A stretch of 64,000 nt of DNA from Clavelina lepadiformis (lineage: Eukaryota; Chordata; Ascidiacea; Aplousobranchia; Clavelinidae). The first letter of the stretch is position 1. Each line of letters begins with the position of its first letter. The notes under the pieces are model-generated. The model was not told where the DNA came from, did not search any database, and worked only from the letters and a program-made list of their open reading frames with translations. The position numbers were made by a program, and so were the translations under genes. The stretch spans positions 1,922,001 to 1,986,000 of the forward strand of contig NC_135248.1 in NCBI RefSeq assembly GCF_947623445.1. Direction: 5' to 3'. Below, one piece after another: positions 38,824-49,132 of the stretch.

Positions 38824-39054
38824 ATGGCAAAAGTTTCACGCAATCCAAGTATGGACCGGATTTCCGAAGTAGGGACATTCCCTTTGTCTTTATTACAGAA
38901 AAAATCCATCCAACAAAGGATTTTTCGATTTTACAGAGAAGCTCGTCATAATGGTGGCAAATCTAGCATTTTGTGGTTATTTGATTTTCATTGCAAATTA
39001 CTTGTTAAAGCGTCGCATTACCTAAAATCTGCGGTAAAATATGGTGACGTATAG
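38824..39054 (+). CDS. Small ORF, possibly LYR-motif-like
   Basis: A 76-codon frame from ATG to TAG. I do not firmly recognise it. The segment LLQKKSIQQRIFRFYREA has the look of an LYR-type mitochondrial helix (as in LYRM2: RRQQVLLLYR), followed by a basic, aromatic C-terminus. The length fits a small LYRM protein, and the position head-to-head with RAD18 fits a compact housekeeping pair. Against it: the LYR triplet itself is FYR, conserved Phe/Arg features further on are not evident, and a truncated first exon cannot be excluded. Confidence 0.35.
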   Translation: MAKVSRNPSMDRISEVGTFPLSLLQKKSIQQRIFRFYREARHNGGKSSILWLFDFHCKLLVKASHYLKSAVKYGDV

Positions 39055-39190
39055 GATCGTATTTCGATTATTCAAATAAAAAATTGATTTGCCTATAAAT
39101 ACTGTGCTCCTAAAACTAATTCTAAGTTTCAAGAAGTAAAGACTTTTTAGGGATAACATTGCGGACAGAAACTTCATTCTCTCTTTAGCT

Positions 39191-39573
39191 CAAAGGTGTC
39201 CAACCCGTGGCCCGCGGGAAGGTTCTGAGTGGCCGGCGCGGTATTTTTCGAAATGACTTATATTATCAACTGAATTACCTACGTAATTTATGGCGAAGTT
39301 AAATTCTGAGAAATTGGCATTTATTGTTTACTTTCTTTGTCTATTGCTCTATACTATAGAGCAATAGATAGTACAGACAACATACTATAGTATAGTCTCT
39401 AGTGCAGAGGTGCACAACTATTCAAGTTATTTTATTGCATCGCAATTTATTTCTAAGATTAGAATTTTGGTGTGAGGATTTTAATTAGAAATTAGCGGTA
39501 AGCACTCAAGTGGCCCGCGCAATCATTCGTAAATCGCATGTGGCCTTTTGAACAAAAAGGTTGGACACCCCTG
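39191..39573. mobile_element. hAT (Buster-type) MITE
   Basis: A 383-bp element with ends CAAAGGTGTCCAACC and, inverted, CAGGGGTGTCCAACC. Flanks CTTTAGCT / CTTTAGAA agree at 6 of 8, with central TA. Contains GTGGCCCGCG-type motifs like the MITE at 12875 and a perfect 29-bp hairpin at 39340-39368 (14-bp arms TCTATTGCTCTATA, one-base loop). Confidence 0.8.
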
Positions 39574-40275
39574 CTTTAGAAATCGTTAGCTACGCCAGTG
39601 CAGATACGGAATGACCATTCTAACAAGCATTGACCTTAAAGGATGACGTCATCGTTTGAACAGAAGGGTCAGAACACTGGCAGGACCAAAAGAGCCCACG
39701 GTCTATATAATAACACTTGTGGATGACAAGAAACTAAAGCTGCGACTGAAACTTTACAAAAATGTACACAGCAAAGTTTTTATAAGCCGGGAAAAGTTTG
39801 AAAACGGTGGGATAATTACGCTTCAAAATTACGTCGCATTTTCGTGAGTGGCAGAAATGGACCTAAGCATGAGATAAAGAGCCGAGTGTCATAAAAAAGT
39901 TATCAGTGCGCAAAAGGTCTATTTCTGGTATTTTTAGAAAGAATGTTTGGGACCAAAAATTATGTCAATTACGCTTTTTGATATTAGTGCGCTACAAGAC
40001 TCCAAAACATTTCCTGACCCCAACAGGAAGTTTTATGAAGGCAGTGATCAACAACATTTCACAAGTGTTATGTCACGTGTCGGTTCGCTGACGGGGCGCC
40101 GTTGTTACATCAGGCCAAAATTTTCCAAGAAAAAAGATTCTTCTGCCATGCAATGTGTAGAAAGTGTTTTTGACAAAACTAAATTATAGTTCCTCTCAAC
40201 AATGGTTTATGACATTTTGCACGATACTTCAGGAGGCGTCAAGCAGCTAAAACTAAGATCTTTATGAATTTGTTG
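39574..40275. other. Intergenic, no gene supported
   Basis: Overlapping frames of 60-80 codons at 39656-40189 show no known domain. Position between two transposons suggests non-coding DNA. Confidence 0.4.
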
Positions 40276-41180
40276 TAGGGTTGGATTATCCGGATAGCGG
40301 TTAACCGGTTAACCGGTAAACCGGTTAACCGCAGGGTTTTTTTCTATCTGATATCCGGATATAAATCTGCCGGTTAACCGGTTAAAAGAGTATCGTTGCT
40401 AATGCGTTTTACACTTTTTAATAAGTTTGAACATTCTTTGTTACGTAGAGGCTGACTCCGGCTGAGCGCAATTAAACCTTTTTTCACACTTCTATTGTCT
40501 TATACCAGGGGTGGGCAACCTTTTTGAACCCGAGAGCCGCTTTGGTTGTTAAATTTTTACTGACGAGCCAAGTCATAAGAAATTATGACGTCATAAATAA
40601 TTAATCGTTTAATTTTTCCATATCTGCATTCCTCAATCGAAAAATATCATTAAATTTGAATAATTAACAACTTGTCATGAATGCTGGCCTAAATAAGGAA
40701 AAGAAAAAGGGAGAAACGTTCATAAACAGTAGTCTTGGACTCTTGTTAGCCTATACAATTTCTTTGAAATTTTACGATTTGACTAGAAGAGCCACAAAAA
40801 ACATGCCGGAAAGCCGCAGTTTGTCCACCCCTGTCTTATACTTTCAACTACGGTACTCGTAAAATGCACGAGTGAAATTTAGTATCACGTCACAAAGAAA
40901 GCATAATGAATGATTGAATGATGCATTGTGCTTTATAAGGAGGGCGTTGCAGAAGCAGTGAACATTAAATTTGTGTGATTTTTCTCGTATTCGCTCGTAC
41001 TGCGCGTGTGCGTAGATCTGCAATAAAACTGTGTAGTGATTTTACAATCCATTTTTCATGCAAACCTCGTGAAATCGATTGTTTCACTTAGCAGTTATCT
41101 AACCGGTTAGATAAATTCCAAATATACGGATATATCCGTTATCCGGATAGTAAAAATTATTGATATCCGAACTAACCCTA
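40276..41180. mobile_element. hAT-type element with TAGGGTT ends (host of a nested MITE)
   Basis: A 905-bp element. The left end TAGGGTTGGATTATCCGGAT pairs with the inverted right end TAGGGTTAGTTCGGATATC. Perfect 8-bp target duplication ATTTGTTG at 40268-40275 and 41181-41188. The subterminal regions are packed with GGTTAACCGG and ATCCGGAT palindromes on both sides, probably transposase-binding repeats. No transposase frame. It is split by a second element at 40506-40833. Confidence 0.85.
40506..40833. mobile_element. hAT (Buster-type) MITE nested in the TAGGGTT element
   Basis: A 328-bp element with ends CAGGGGTGGGCAACC and, inverted, CAGGGGTGGACAAAC. Perfect 8-bp target duplication TCTTATAC at 40498-40505 and 40834-40841. 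Its right half closely matches the MITE at 51987-52389 (shared AAGAGCCACAAAAAACATGC and AGAAACGTTCATAAAC), so the two belong to one family. Confidence 0.9.
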
Positions 41181-41188
41181 ATTTGTTG

Positions 41189-42053
41189 TACATCTACCTA
41201 CGTAGGGCTTTAAAAAACATGTTTAGACCAATCAGAATGCATCATGGTTGGAGTTGTTTTGTAGCCTGGGAATTAGCCTAAAAGTTGGCGTGCTTCAATG
41301 TCCCAGATCGCGTGCAGAATTAGGCTAAAAATTAGCATAAAAGTAGCTAGAATTAGGTTTTTTAGACCAAGAATTTTAGTGTTTATTTTGTGCCTCTGCA
41401 AAAAAAGTTTGAATCATGTTTTTTTGATGGCATTTTAGGGAATGGTAGTTCAAAGCATACTAAATTGACATGCAAAATTTTAAGAGAGCCCCATGGAGGA
41501 TTTTTCGAGTAATCAGTCTTTTAATAAATTCACTGTATAATAAAACAAACAAAGATTTTATGGCATTTTTGGTGTTTGACGCCTCCTTCATAGCGCAAAG
41601 AAACATTGAACTTCTGGTTCATAACCAAGGCTAACTGGAAATAATTCTATTCAGAGAAAACATATGCCTAAGCACAGGCATAATTTGATGTGAAAAGACG
41701 TCTTCAGAGCGCCAGTGTTGCTCAGTGAGTGTAGTTCATCATACGCTAACACAAAGGCTACAAAATTGGTATTGCTACAATTGGTGTATCAATCATGCTC
41801 GCAAATAGAACAAGTCACCAGATTTATGGACTTTGATTGCACTATGTATTCGGCCACATGAAACACCTAAAGCTAAGATGCAAACAATAGGAAAAATTTA
41901 TGCATTTTTAGTCTAGTGTAGTTATTGAAATACTAAAGTTACAGCTAAAATAATACACTCTAATACTTTATCTAAATCCACTTTATTGAACTGACCATAA
42001 AGCAACGATTTTCTCAAACAGTACACAAAAAGTAAATTACACAAAATTTTGCT
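41189..42053. other. Intergenic, no gene seen
   Basis: AT-rich spacer between the hAT pair and the LTR element. The only frame of note near its end belongs to the LTR. Confidence 0.45.
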
Positions 42054-42058
42054 GTTGT

Positions 42059-42325
42059 TGTAATAAGTTGATGATTGTAATATCGGCTCACACAGAGCGG
42101 ACACACAACACGTTCTCTACTAGATACGAATGCCCTCTTTGGCCAATCCCAATGACAAAACTTAGCTTCACACGAACTTAAAGAGAATAGTACTTAAATT
42201 AAATGATAGCATTAAATGATTAAAGTTAAACATGGAAATCACATAAAATAACAAGAATTAACTCATAGTTTCCTTAATGAACAATTGCATGATTACAATA
42301 ACAATTTGACTCAAACATTATCACA
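42059..42325 (-). repeat. 3' LTR
   Basis: 267 bp, TG...CA bounded, the same as the copy at 46298-46564. Confidence 0.95.
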
Positions 42326-42380
42326 TCTCCCCTTATACAGGGAATAGAAAAGCACAACACAACACACTACACAACTAAAA

Positions 42381-45300
42381 CTATATTTCTTCAATGAGTC
42401 GACGAGAATGTTTTGGAGTTCGCCGAGACCGTCGTGGCAACACCACGTTAGTAGGAGGCGGTCCATCCACAAAATTATTTGAGGTAAAAGGAACTATGGT
42501 ATTCAGTTCACTGCTGACCACTGGTGGTGATTGTTCCTCCGTTAAAGAAGCTTCCTTGCAGGTACCCATTTCATTCTTACTTTTATGCAGGTGAGATCTG
42601 TTTCGACGCAGTATTGCCCCATTGTCCAACTGAACGAGGTATGACCTCAACCCGACCTTTCGCAGTATTTTTCCTTTTTCTCCCCAGCGTTTGGTCTTGT
42701 GGTCATATGTGAATACGACATCATTTACGTGCAGCTCACAAAGACTTTTTACTCCTTTGTCATAATAGTGTTTTTGTTCCAGCTTTTCTGCCCAGACTGG
42801 CCGTTCAACACCTGGTTCAGGATTGTACAAGTTGTTACAGAGGGATAGATTGTTTCTAATGCGGCGGCCCATCAAGAGTTGCGCTGGAGAGTATCCGCAT
42901 TTCAAAGGGGTACTCCTATACACCAGTAGCGCTAGATTGAAGTCTTTTCCTGAGGCGTGGCTTTTTCTCAGTAGGTCTTTTACTGTGTGTACAGTTTTCT
43001 CGGCTAGGCCATTTGACTTCGGATAGTGAGGGCTTGATGTCTTGTGATGGAAACGCCAGGTTTCTGCAAACACTTTGAATTCATGGGAATTAAAAGGGGG
43101 GCCATTATCGCTGAAGACGACTTGAGGGATTCCGTGGCGGGAGAAGATTTGTTTTAACCTCATTATGACTTGTTTTGAACAAGTTGACTGTAATGCACAT
43201 ACTTCAGGGTAATTTGAATAGTAGTCTCCAACAACCAGGTAAGTAGTGTTACACCATTGAAAGAGGTCAATACCTACTTTTTCAAACGGTAGCATTGTTG
43301 GTTCATGTGGTAAAAGAGGCTCCTTCTGGTGCTGATTTCTGTATACAGCGCAGGTTGCACAGCCGGAGACCTTGTTGACTATGTCTTTGTTGATCCTTGG
43401 CCAAAACACCGCTTCTCTTGCTCGCCTCTTGCATTTCTCCTCGCCCAGGTGTCCTTCATGTATTATCTCAAGAATGGATTTCCTTAGTGATTTTGGTATT
43501 ACGAGGCGGTCTCCCTTCAGAATGATGCCATCTTTTACTGCAAGCTCATCTCGGTAATTCCAATACTCTGAGATTAATGTTTTACAGCCTGCCTTGCTAG
43601 ATGGCCAACCTTGCTGTACGTATTGGATGAGGTTTGTCAGCTGTTCATCCTTGGCTGTTTCTTCTCTCAGTTGACTTAGGAATTTGTTGGTTACTGGTAG
43701 AGTACTTATTATCATGTCTTCATGCGATTCAACCAACGAAACTGTCGAAGATGTCTGTGGCTTGGTAGCACTTCTTGATAGCGTATCAGCTGTGTGCATG
43801 AATTTACCAGGTTTATAGACTAGTGTAATATCATAAATTTGTAGTCTAATCATGAGTCGTTGCACTCTTAAGGGGCAGTTGTTGAGTTGCTTTTTGAACA
43901 AGTGCATTAATGGCTTGTGGTCACTTTCGACTTCAATGGACTGTCCATAGATATACTGATGAAAGCGCTCGCAGGCATATACAGTTGCCAAGAGTTCTTT
44001 TTCAATTTGTGCGTATCTTGTTTCTGCAGGTACCATTGCTCTTGCAGCATACGCTACTGGATGCCAATCCGAATCATGCCACTGCAGGAGTACTGCCCCG
44101 ATGCCTTCCTTGGACGCATCTGCAGATATTTTTATTGCTACCTTGGGATCAAAGAATTTCAAAACTGGTACTTCCGAGACTAATCGTTTGAGCTCATTCC
44201 ACGCACTTTCATGTGTGGAGTCCCAGTTCCACTCACTTTTGTAGTGGGTCAATGCGCGCAAAGATGCGGTTTTGATTGAGAGTGATGGTAAGAACCTGCC
44301 GAGATAATTTATCATACCCAAGAAGCGTTGTACATCCTTTTTGTTAGAAGGCCTTTGCATGTTGTTGACAGCATCAACCTTTAGTGGATCAGGTTTCAGA
44401 CCTTCCTTACTTAACACATCACCCATGAATGTCAATTGTTGAACCCCTAGTATGCATTTGTCTTTGTTTAGTTTAAGATTGGCATCACGTGTTGCTTGCA
44501 GTACGTTTCGAAGTCGCTTGTCATGTTCTTCTTTGGTAGTGCCCCATACAATAATGTCGTCCATTGATGTGTCGACGCCAGGCAGATGCGCATATATTAG
44601 ATGGACGGCTTTGTGAAACACCTCAGGAGCTGAGGAAATGCCAAATGGCAGTCTTAAAAAGCGATATCGCCCAAACGGCGTGTTAAACGTACACAGCTTC
44701 GAACTGCCTTCATCTAGCTTCATTTGCCAAAATCCTGACAAAGCATCTAACTTAGAGAAGTATTTCGCATTGGCAAACTGGGACGTCAATTCCTCTCTCG
44801 TTGGCAGGTTGAAATGTTCTCTTAAGATTGCCCTGTTTAAGTTGCGCGGATCAAGACACAGGCGTAAGTTGCCGTTCTTTTTATTTACCACTACTAACGA
44901 GTTAACCCAAGAAGTAGGTTCATTTACTTTTACAATTACATTGAGCTCTTCGAGGCGTATTAACTCGTTTCTCAGTTTTTCTCTCATGGCAAATGGAACC
45001 TTTCTTGAAGGGTGGACTACCGGAACAGCTTCTGCGTCAACTCTTATGACATGCTCACCTGGAAGACAACCAAGACCATTAAAAAGATCTTTGAATTCGT
45101 GCAGGAGAGTGGAATAAGCATTTGTCTTGTAGACGGTGGACACCCGTTGTATCAGGCCAAGCAGCTTCGAAGACTTCAGTCCTATGATTGATTGTGAGTC
45201 TTTGCAGTTAACAATAACAAACTCTACGTTTTTTGATTTGGGGCCAACCTTCGTTTGTACCGTACACGTACCGAGGACAGGAATTTTGTGGTTTCCATAG

Positions 45301-46298
45301 CCCGTAAGTGCAATAGAGGTTTTCTTAATTGTAGGTGTGTGACGTAACGTTTTGTAGTCGGAAACGGTTATTAAGTTCACCTCAGCACCCGTATCTATCT
45401 TTAGACAAAGCGGGGTCTCGTTAGCTAATACATTAATACACCAACTATTTTCACTCACTGAGTCGATATGCAGTGGAATGTCCTCTTGAACATCGTCGAC
45501 TCGGACCTCGCGGACAGTTCTTGGTCTGCGGTTGGTTACTATTTGACTCCTTCGAGACGAATTGCAGAAGCTTGCAAAGTGGTTTCGCCCTCCGCAGTGG
45601 TAGCACGACTTTCCGAAAGCTGGACATCTTCCAATTTGATGATCTCTGCCACACCTTGCAAAGTTGAAGTTGCGTCGACGCTGACCATCTGCATTCTTTG
45701 ACTCCACCATGTCGATGGACATCGACGTTGTTGATTTCTCTCCCAGAGCAGAAGCCTGTGACTTGCTGAGCTCCTTTGCTCGGCAGATTGACATAGCTTT
45801 GTCGAGGGTCAATGTATCTTCTCGTAGCAGAGCTTCTTGAAGTTTGTGGTCGAGAATACCGCATATTACTCTGTCACGAATGAGAGATTCCACAAGGTCT
45901 GCAAATTCACAATTTTTTGCAATAACTTTTAACTGCGTTACATACTCGTCTATGCTTTGGTCTACTTTCTGAGTGCAAGTGTGAAATTTGTAGCGTTCAA
46001 ATGTTATGTTCTTTTTCGGACAGCAGTAAGCTTCAAAATTCGCTACCACGTTGTCAAATTTCAGCTCTTGTCCGGTTTCAAACTTGAAAGAGTTATAGAC
46101 TTGGAGAGCTTCTTCCCCCATGACACAAAGCAGCAGAGAAGACTTGGCTTTGTCCGATTTAGAGTCGTGTCCTATAGCTGTCATGTAAAGTTTGAAGCTT
46201 TGAATGAATCGAATCCAGTTTTCATGGACGTTTCCACTCCATCTCATTGGCGCTGGCGTAGGTATACTTTTCTCCATGACGAAGACTTCTGACACCAT
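42381..46298 (-). CDS. Gag-Pol polyprotein of Ty3/gypsy element
   Basis: A single frame of about 1305 codons. Order of parts: gag capsid-like region, CCHC zinc knuckle region, aspartic protease (DTGAE), reverse transcriptase (including DDIIVWG), RNase H (ADASKEGIGAVL) and integrase (H2C2 zinc finger, then the catalytic core ending in a short C-terminal tail). No separate envelope frame is present. The presumed start codon overlaps the LTR end/primer site; a later Met (MEKSIPTPAP) is the alternative. The frame appears unbroken. Gag and Pol in one frame is known for several gypsy lineages. Confidence 0.93.
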   Translation of the reverse strand: MVSEVFVMEKSIPTPAPMRWSGNVHENWIRFIQSFKLYMTAIGHDSKSDKAKSSLLLCVMGEEALQVYNSFKFETGQELKFDNVVANFEAYCCPKKNITFERYKFHTCTQKVDQSIDEYVTQLKVIAKNCEFADLVESLIRDRVICGILDHKLQEALLREDTLTLDKAMSICRAKELSKSQASALGEKSTTSMSIDMVESKNADGQRRRNFNFARCGRDHQIGRCPAFGKSCYHCGGRNHFASFCNSSRRSQIVTNRRPRTVREVRVDDVQEDIPLHIDSVSENSWCINVLANETPLCLKIDTGAEVNLITVSDYKTLRHTPTIKKTSIALTGYGNHKIPVLGTCTVQTKVGPKSKNVEFVIVNCKDSQSIIGLKSSKLLGLIQRVSTVYKTNAYSTLLHEFKDLFNGLGCLPGEHVIRVDAEAVPVVHPSRKVPFAMREKLRNELIRLEELNVIVKVNEPTSWVNSLVVVNKKNGNLRLCLDPRNLNRAILREHFNLPTREELTSQFANAKYFSKLDALSGFWQMKLDEGSSKLCTFNTPFGRYRFLRLPFGISSAPEVFHKAVHLIYAHLPGVDTSMDDIIVWGTTKEEHDKRLRNVLQATRDANLKLNKDKCILGVQQLTFMGDVLSKEGLKPDPLKVDAVNNMQRPSNKKDVQRFLGMINYLGRFLPSLSIKTASLRALTHYKSEWNWDSTHESAWNELKRLVSEVPVLKFFDPKVAIKISADASKEGIGAVLLQWHDSDWHPVAYAARAMVPAETRYAQIEKELLATVYACERFHQYIYGQSIEVESDHKPLMHLFKKQLNNCPLRVQRLMIRLQIYDITLVYKPGKFMHTADTLSRSATKPQTSSTVSLVESHEDMIISTLPVTNKFLSQLREETAKDEQLTNLIQYVQQGWPSSKAGCKTLISEYWNYRDELAVKDGIILKGDRLVIPKSLRKSILEIIHEGHLGEEKCKRRAREAVFWPRINKDIVNKVSGCATCAVYRNQHQKEPLLPHEPTMLPFEKVGIDLFQWCNTTYLVVGDYYSNYPEVCALQSTCSKQVIMRLKQIFSRHGIPQVVFSDNGPPFNSHEFKVFAETWRFHHKTSSPHYPKSNGLAEKTVHTVKDLLRKSHASGKDFNLALLVYRSTPLKCGYSPAQLLMGRRIRNNLSLCNNLYNPEPGVERPVWAEKLEQKHYYDKGVKSLCELHVNDVVFTYDHKTKRWGEKGKILRKVGLRSYLVQLDNGAILRRNRSHLHKSKNEMGTCKEASLTEEQSPPVVSSELNTIVPFTSNNFVDGPPPTNVVLPRRSRRTPKHSRRLIEEI

Positions 46299-46564
46299 GT
46301 AATAAGTTGATGATTGTAATATCGGCTCACACAGAGCGGACACACAACACGTTCTCTACTAGATACGAATGCCCTCTTTGGCCAATCCCAATGACAAAAC
46401 TTAGCTTCACACGAACTTAAAGAGAATAGTACTTAAATTAAATGATAGCATTAAATGATTAAAGTTAAACATGGAAATCACATAAAATAACAAGAATTAA
46501 CTCATAGTTTCCTTAATGAACAATTGCATGATTACAATAACAATTTGACTCAAACATTATCACA
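46298..46564 (-). repeat. 5' LTR
   Basis: 267 bp, TG...CA bounded, followed on the minus strand by the tRNA-Leu primer-binding site. Confidence 0.95.
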
Positions 46565-46569
46565 GTTGT

Positions 46570-47079
46570 CAAATCTAGTTGATGTTAAAAGCGATAGCCA
46601 CACAACACAACCAGCGGAAGTTGTCAACAACTTGAAGAAGTAACATGTTACAGAAAATTTGTCATGGTACCACAAAATACTTTGTATGTCAGGTGTGTAC
46701 AACTTTGTTTTATGATGACACAAAAATACATGATCAAATCAAAAATCCAGTTTAATGTTATAATTAATGCATTCAGTTATGTGGAACATAAAATGAATGA
46801 ATGCAACTAATTGAATATGAATTTAAAAAACCTTAGTGAGACAACTATTAAAATACGATAATGATCTTAATTGGAAAAGAACGATACATTGAGTTTCACA
46901 GTAAACTGCACAATTAAACATTCACTGTCATTATAGCTAGCATAATTAAACCATAGAGAACATATCAAGTTGAAAATTATTATAATAATAAATTTAATCT
47001 CAACCAAATAACAATATTACTTGGGTAGGAAGGTTTTGGTTTCACAACAAAATTAAAAAGCTTTCTTGAAATTTGTATA
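46570..47079. other. Intergenic, no gene seen
   Basis: AT-rich spacer between the LTR element and the TA-flanked MITE. Confidence 0.45.
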
Positions 47080-47081
47080 TA

Positions 47082-47381
47082 CCGTATTTTACGGACCATA
47101 AGGCGCAATTTAAATCCTTTTTTCCCTCATAAATTGATCGTGCGCCTTGTAAGCCGGTGCGCCTAATGTATGGATCAAGTAGTGCTTTATTGCCTACACT
47201 CAAAACCAGTACCGATACTACTGTATTATTATATAAATAAATTGTGACTTGCTTACATTTATTACGTAATGTGCTTGTGTAACGTGATCGTGCGCCTTAT
47301 GTATGAACAAAAAACTAATCAAAGCAATATATTGACAGTGCGCCTTATAATCAGGTGCGCCTTATGGTCCGTAAAATACGG
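47082..47381. mobile_element. TA-flanked MITE with 25-bp perfect TIRs
   Basis: 300 bp. CCGTATTTTACGGACCATAA plus GGCGC at the left (47082-47106) is perfectly inverted at the right (47357-47381); TA dinucleotides flank both sides. Inside are further direct and inverted copies of GTGCGCCTTAT. I recall closely similar CCGTATTTT...AAGGCGC elements as widespread in animal genomes; a TA duplication fits Tc1/mariner-like transposition. There is no coding capacity. Confidence 0.85.
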
Positions 47382-47383
47382 TA

Positions 47384-49132
47384 ACATTTAGTATTAGTAT
47401 AACATAATTTATAAGAAACAAACTTTAGAGTGTTTAGTTAATTATGGTTAATGATACGATATAAGTTAAAACATTGACCAACAAACAAACATCGCTATTA
47501 ACTACTACAATATTAAAATTGTTGAAGGTCTAATTCTTTTTCACTTAGTTAGCATAGTATCAAAAACACAGACACGAGTTTTACTTAATAACAAATGATC
47601 TATGAAAAGAAAGATAAGAATAATGTTCTGCTAGGTGGGAAAAAATTTGTGACTTGTGAAACAATCTAATATTTTTGGCAAACTCACAACTAAATAGCAG
47701 AACTGGGCTTGATCGAACCCTTTATCCTTTATGCTTATGATGGTATAAATACATCAGCTAACCTAATGTGTGAATCAAGTTCACAGTTAATTATAAAACC
47801 CTGAAAATAATTGGGACAAGACTTACTGGCAAATCACCAAGTTTACTTGACAATTTATTGTACCGCAAAGGTGCTAATTACTGTCAAATACATAACTCAA
47901 TAAACCTACACCTAATACCTTTAAAATTCGAAAATTATGTTAAGTTAATAAATGTGAGACCTAGAAAGTACATGATGGCTTGATCCCTAGCTGGAAGTAA
48001 CTGGGAATTTAAGTTGTCTTACTACACTGCAAAAATAAAATTCTTCACGCATGTTGTTGGGAGCTTTGATATTTGCTTTCTGTGTGAACTCAACCAACCT
48101 TTCACATCAGTTTTTGATTAGATAAAAACGCCAGAAGTAGCTCAGTTAAAATTGTGTTATCGTTTTAAAGACAAGTTAATTTAGGAAAAAAACCTTGCAC
48201 CAGTGTTTTAAACATTTTTAACAAGCATCGCTCTTTTTAAAGAACAAGAGTCCAGCTTTGTCAGATAGACGTTGTCTTGTAATTAGGCTTACACACATGA
48301 AAAAAAATTATCTCTCAAATTTCAAGGTTTTTATTGAATTTATCGGAAACGATAGGATTTCAATACATTCCTCAGTCTCAAAATAGATAAAAGCAATGTA
48401 TTTTATTATTTTGGCATCAGGTTATGAAAATATATCACATTTAATGTCAATTAACGGTATTAATTTAAGAGAACGGATTGGCAAAAAGTGATTTTAGATA
48501 CTTCAAATAAAATATGTTAAGTATGCATTCGAAGGCTACACAAAATAGCAGATTTAAGTTACTATCTTATTAAATTCGAATTATATTTTAACAAGAAACT
48601 GTAAAATATAGCATGTGTTTCCGTGAAATAGTGACACACTTTTGAACAAAACGTTGTTCATTAGCACGCAGCAAAACTTTCAATTCATGAAATGACCTTT
48701 TTGCTAACTGGCTGTGACCACTGAACAACTTTTGCACTCCTGCAATATTTTTGCAATACACAAAATTTTTATTTTCCGAAAAAAGGAAGCAAAAACGAAA
48801 AACATCACTCAACCTCAGTGCTCAGCTTCTAGAATAAAAAAAATCGTCAGATGAATTATAATTTAACAAAAAACAAAGGTTACGGTAAGCACAACTATCA
48901 AAACAATGAGAGTAAAATAAACAATTATAAAATCGTTTAAAGTTTTTCTTTAAATAACGAAATAAGCGCCAAAACTTTGATAACAATTCTAGTAAACTAA
49001 AAGCCAAGAAAACGACTGATTTGTTAACAATATCAACCATAAAACCAAATCGCCCCAAGGTGTATTGTACACCAAAAACAAAGCGTTAAAAGTCAAATAA
49101 CTTTCCAAAAGCAAATTTGTTTCGTTTTTTGT
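47384..49132. other. Spacer and probable 3' UTR of zinc-finger gene
   Basis: No gene seen. The part next to 49132 is probably the 3' untranslated end of the minus-strand zinc-finger gene. Confidence 0.4.

Larger units (their letters stand above)
42059..46564 (-). mobile_element. Ty3/gypsy LTR retrotransposon, whole-looking, young
   Basis: A 4506-bp element on the minus strand with two 267-bp LTRs that look identical base for base, flanked by the 5-bp target duplication GTTGT (42054-42058 and 46565-46569). Just inside the 5' LTR lies a primer-binding site TGGTGTCAGAAGT matching the 3' end of animal tRNA-Leu. A purine tract AAGGGGAGA precedes the 3' LTR. One continuous gag-pol frame fills the interior. 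I see no break, and the identical LTRs imply a very recent insertion. The compact single-ORF plan resembles gypsy elements known from Ciona (Cigr type); the exact family is not verified. Confidence 0.95.

Noticed and set aside
42394-46292. Plus-strand open frames of 60-160 codons inside the LTR element
   Set aside because: They are antisense shadows of the gag-pol frame, with no domains or independent signals.
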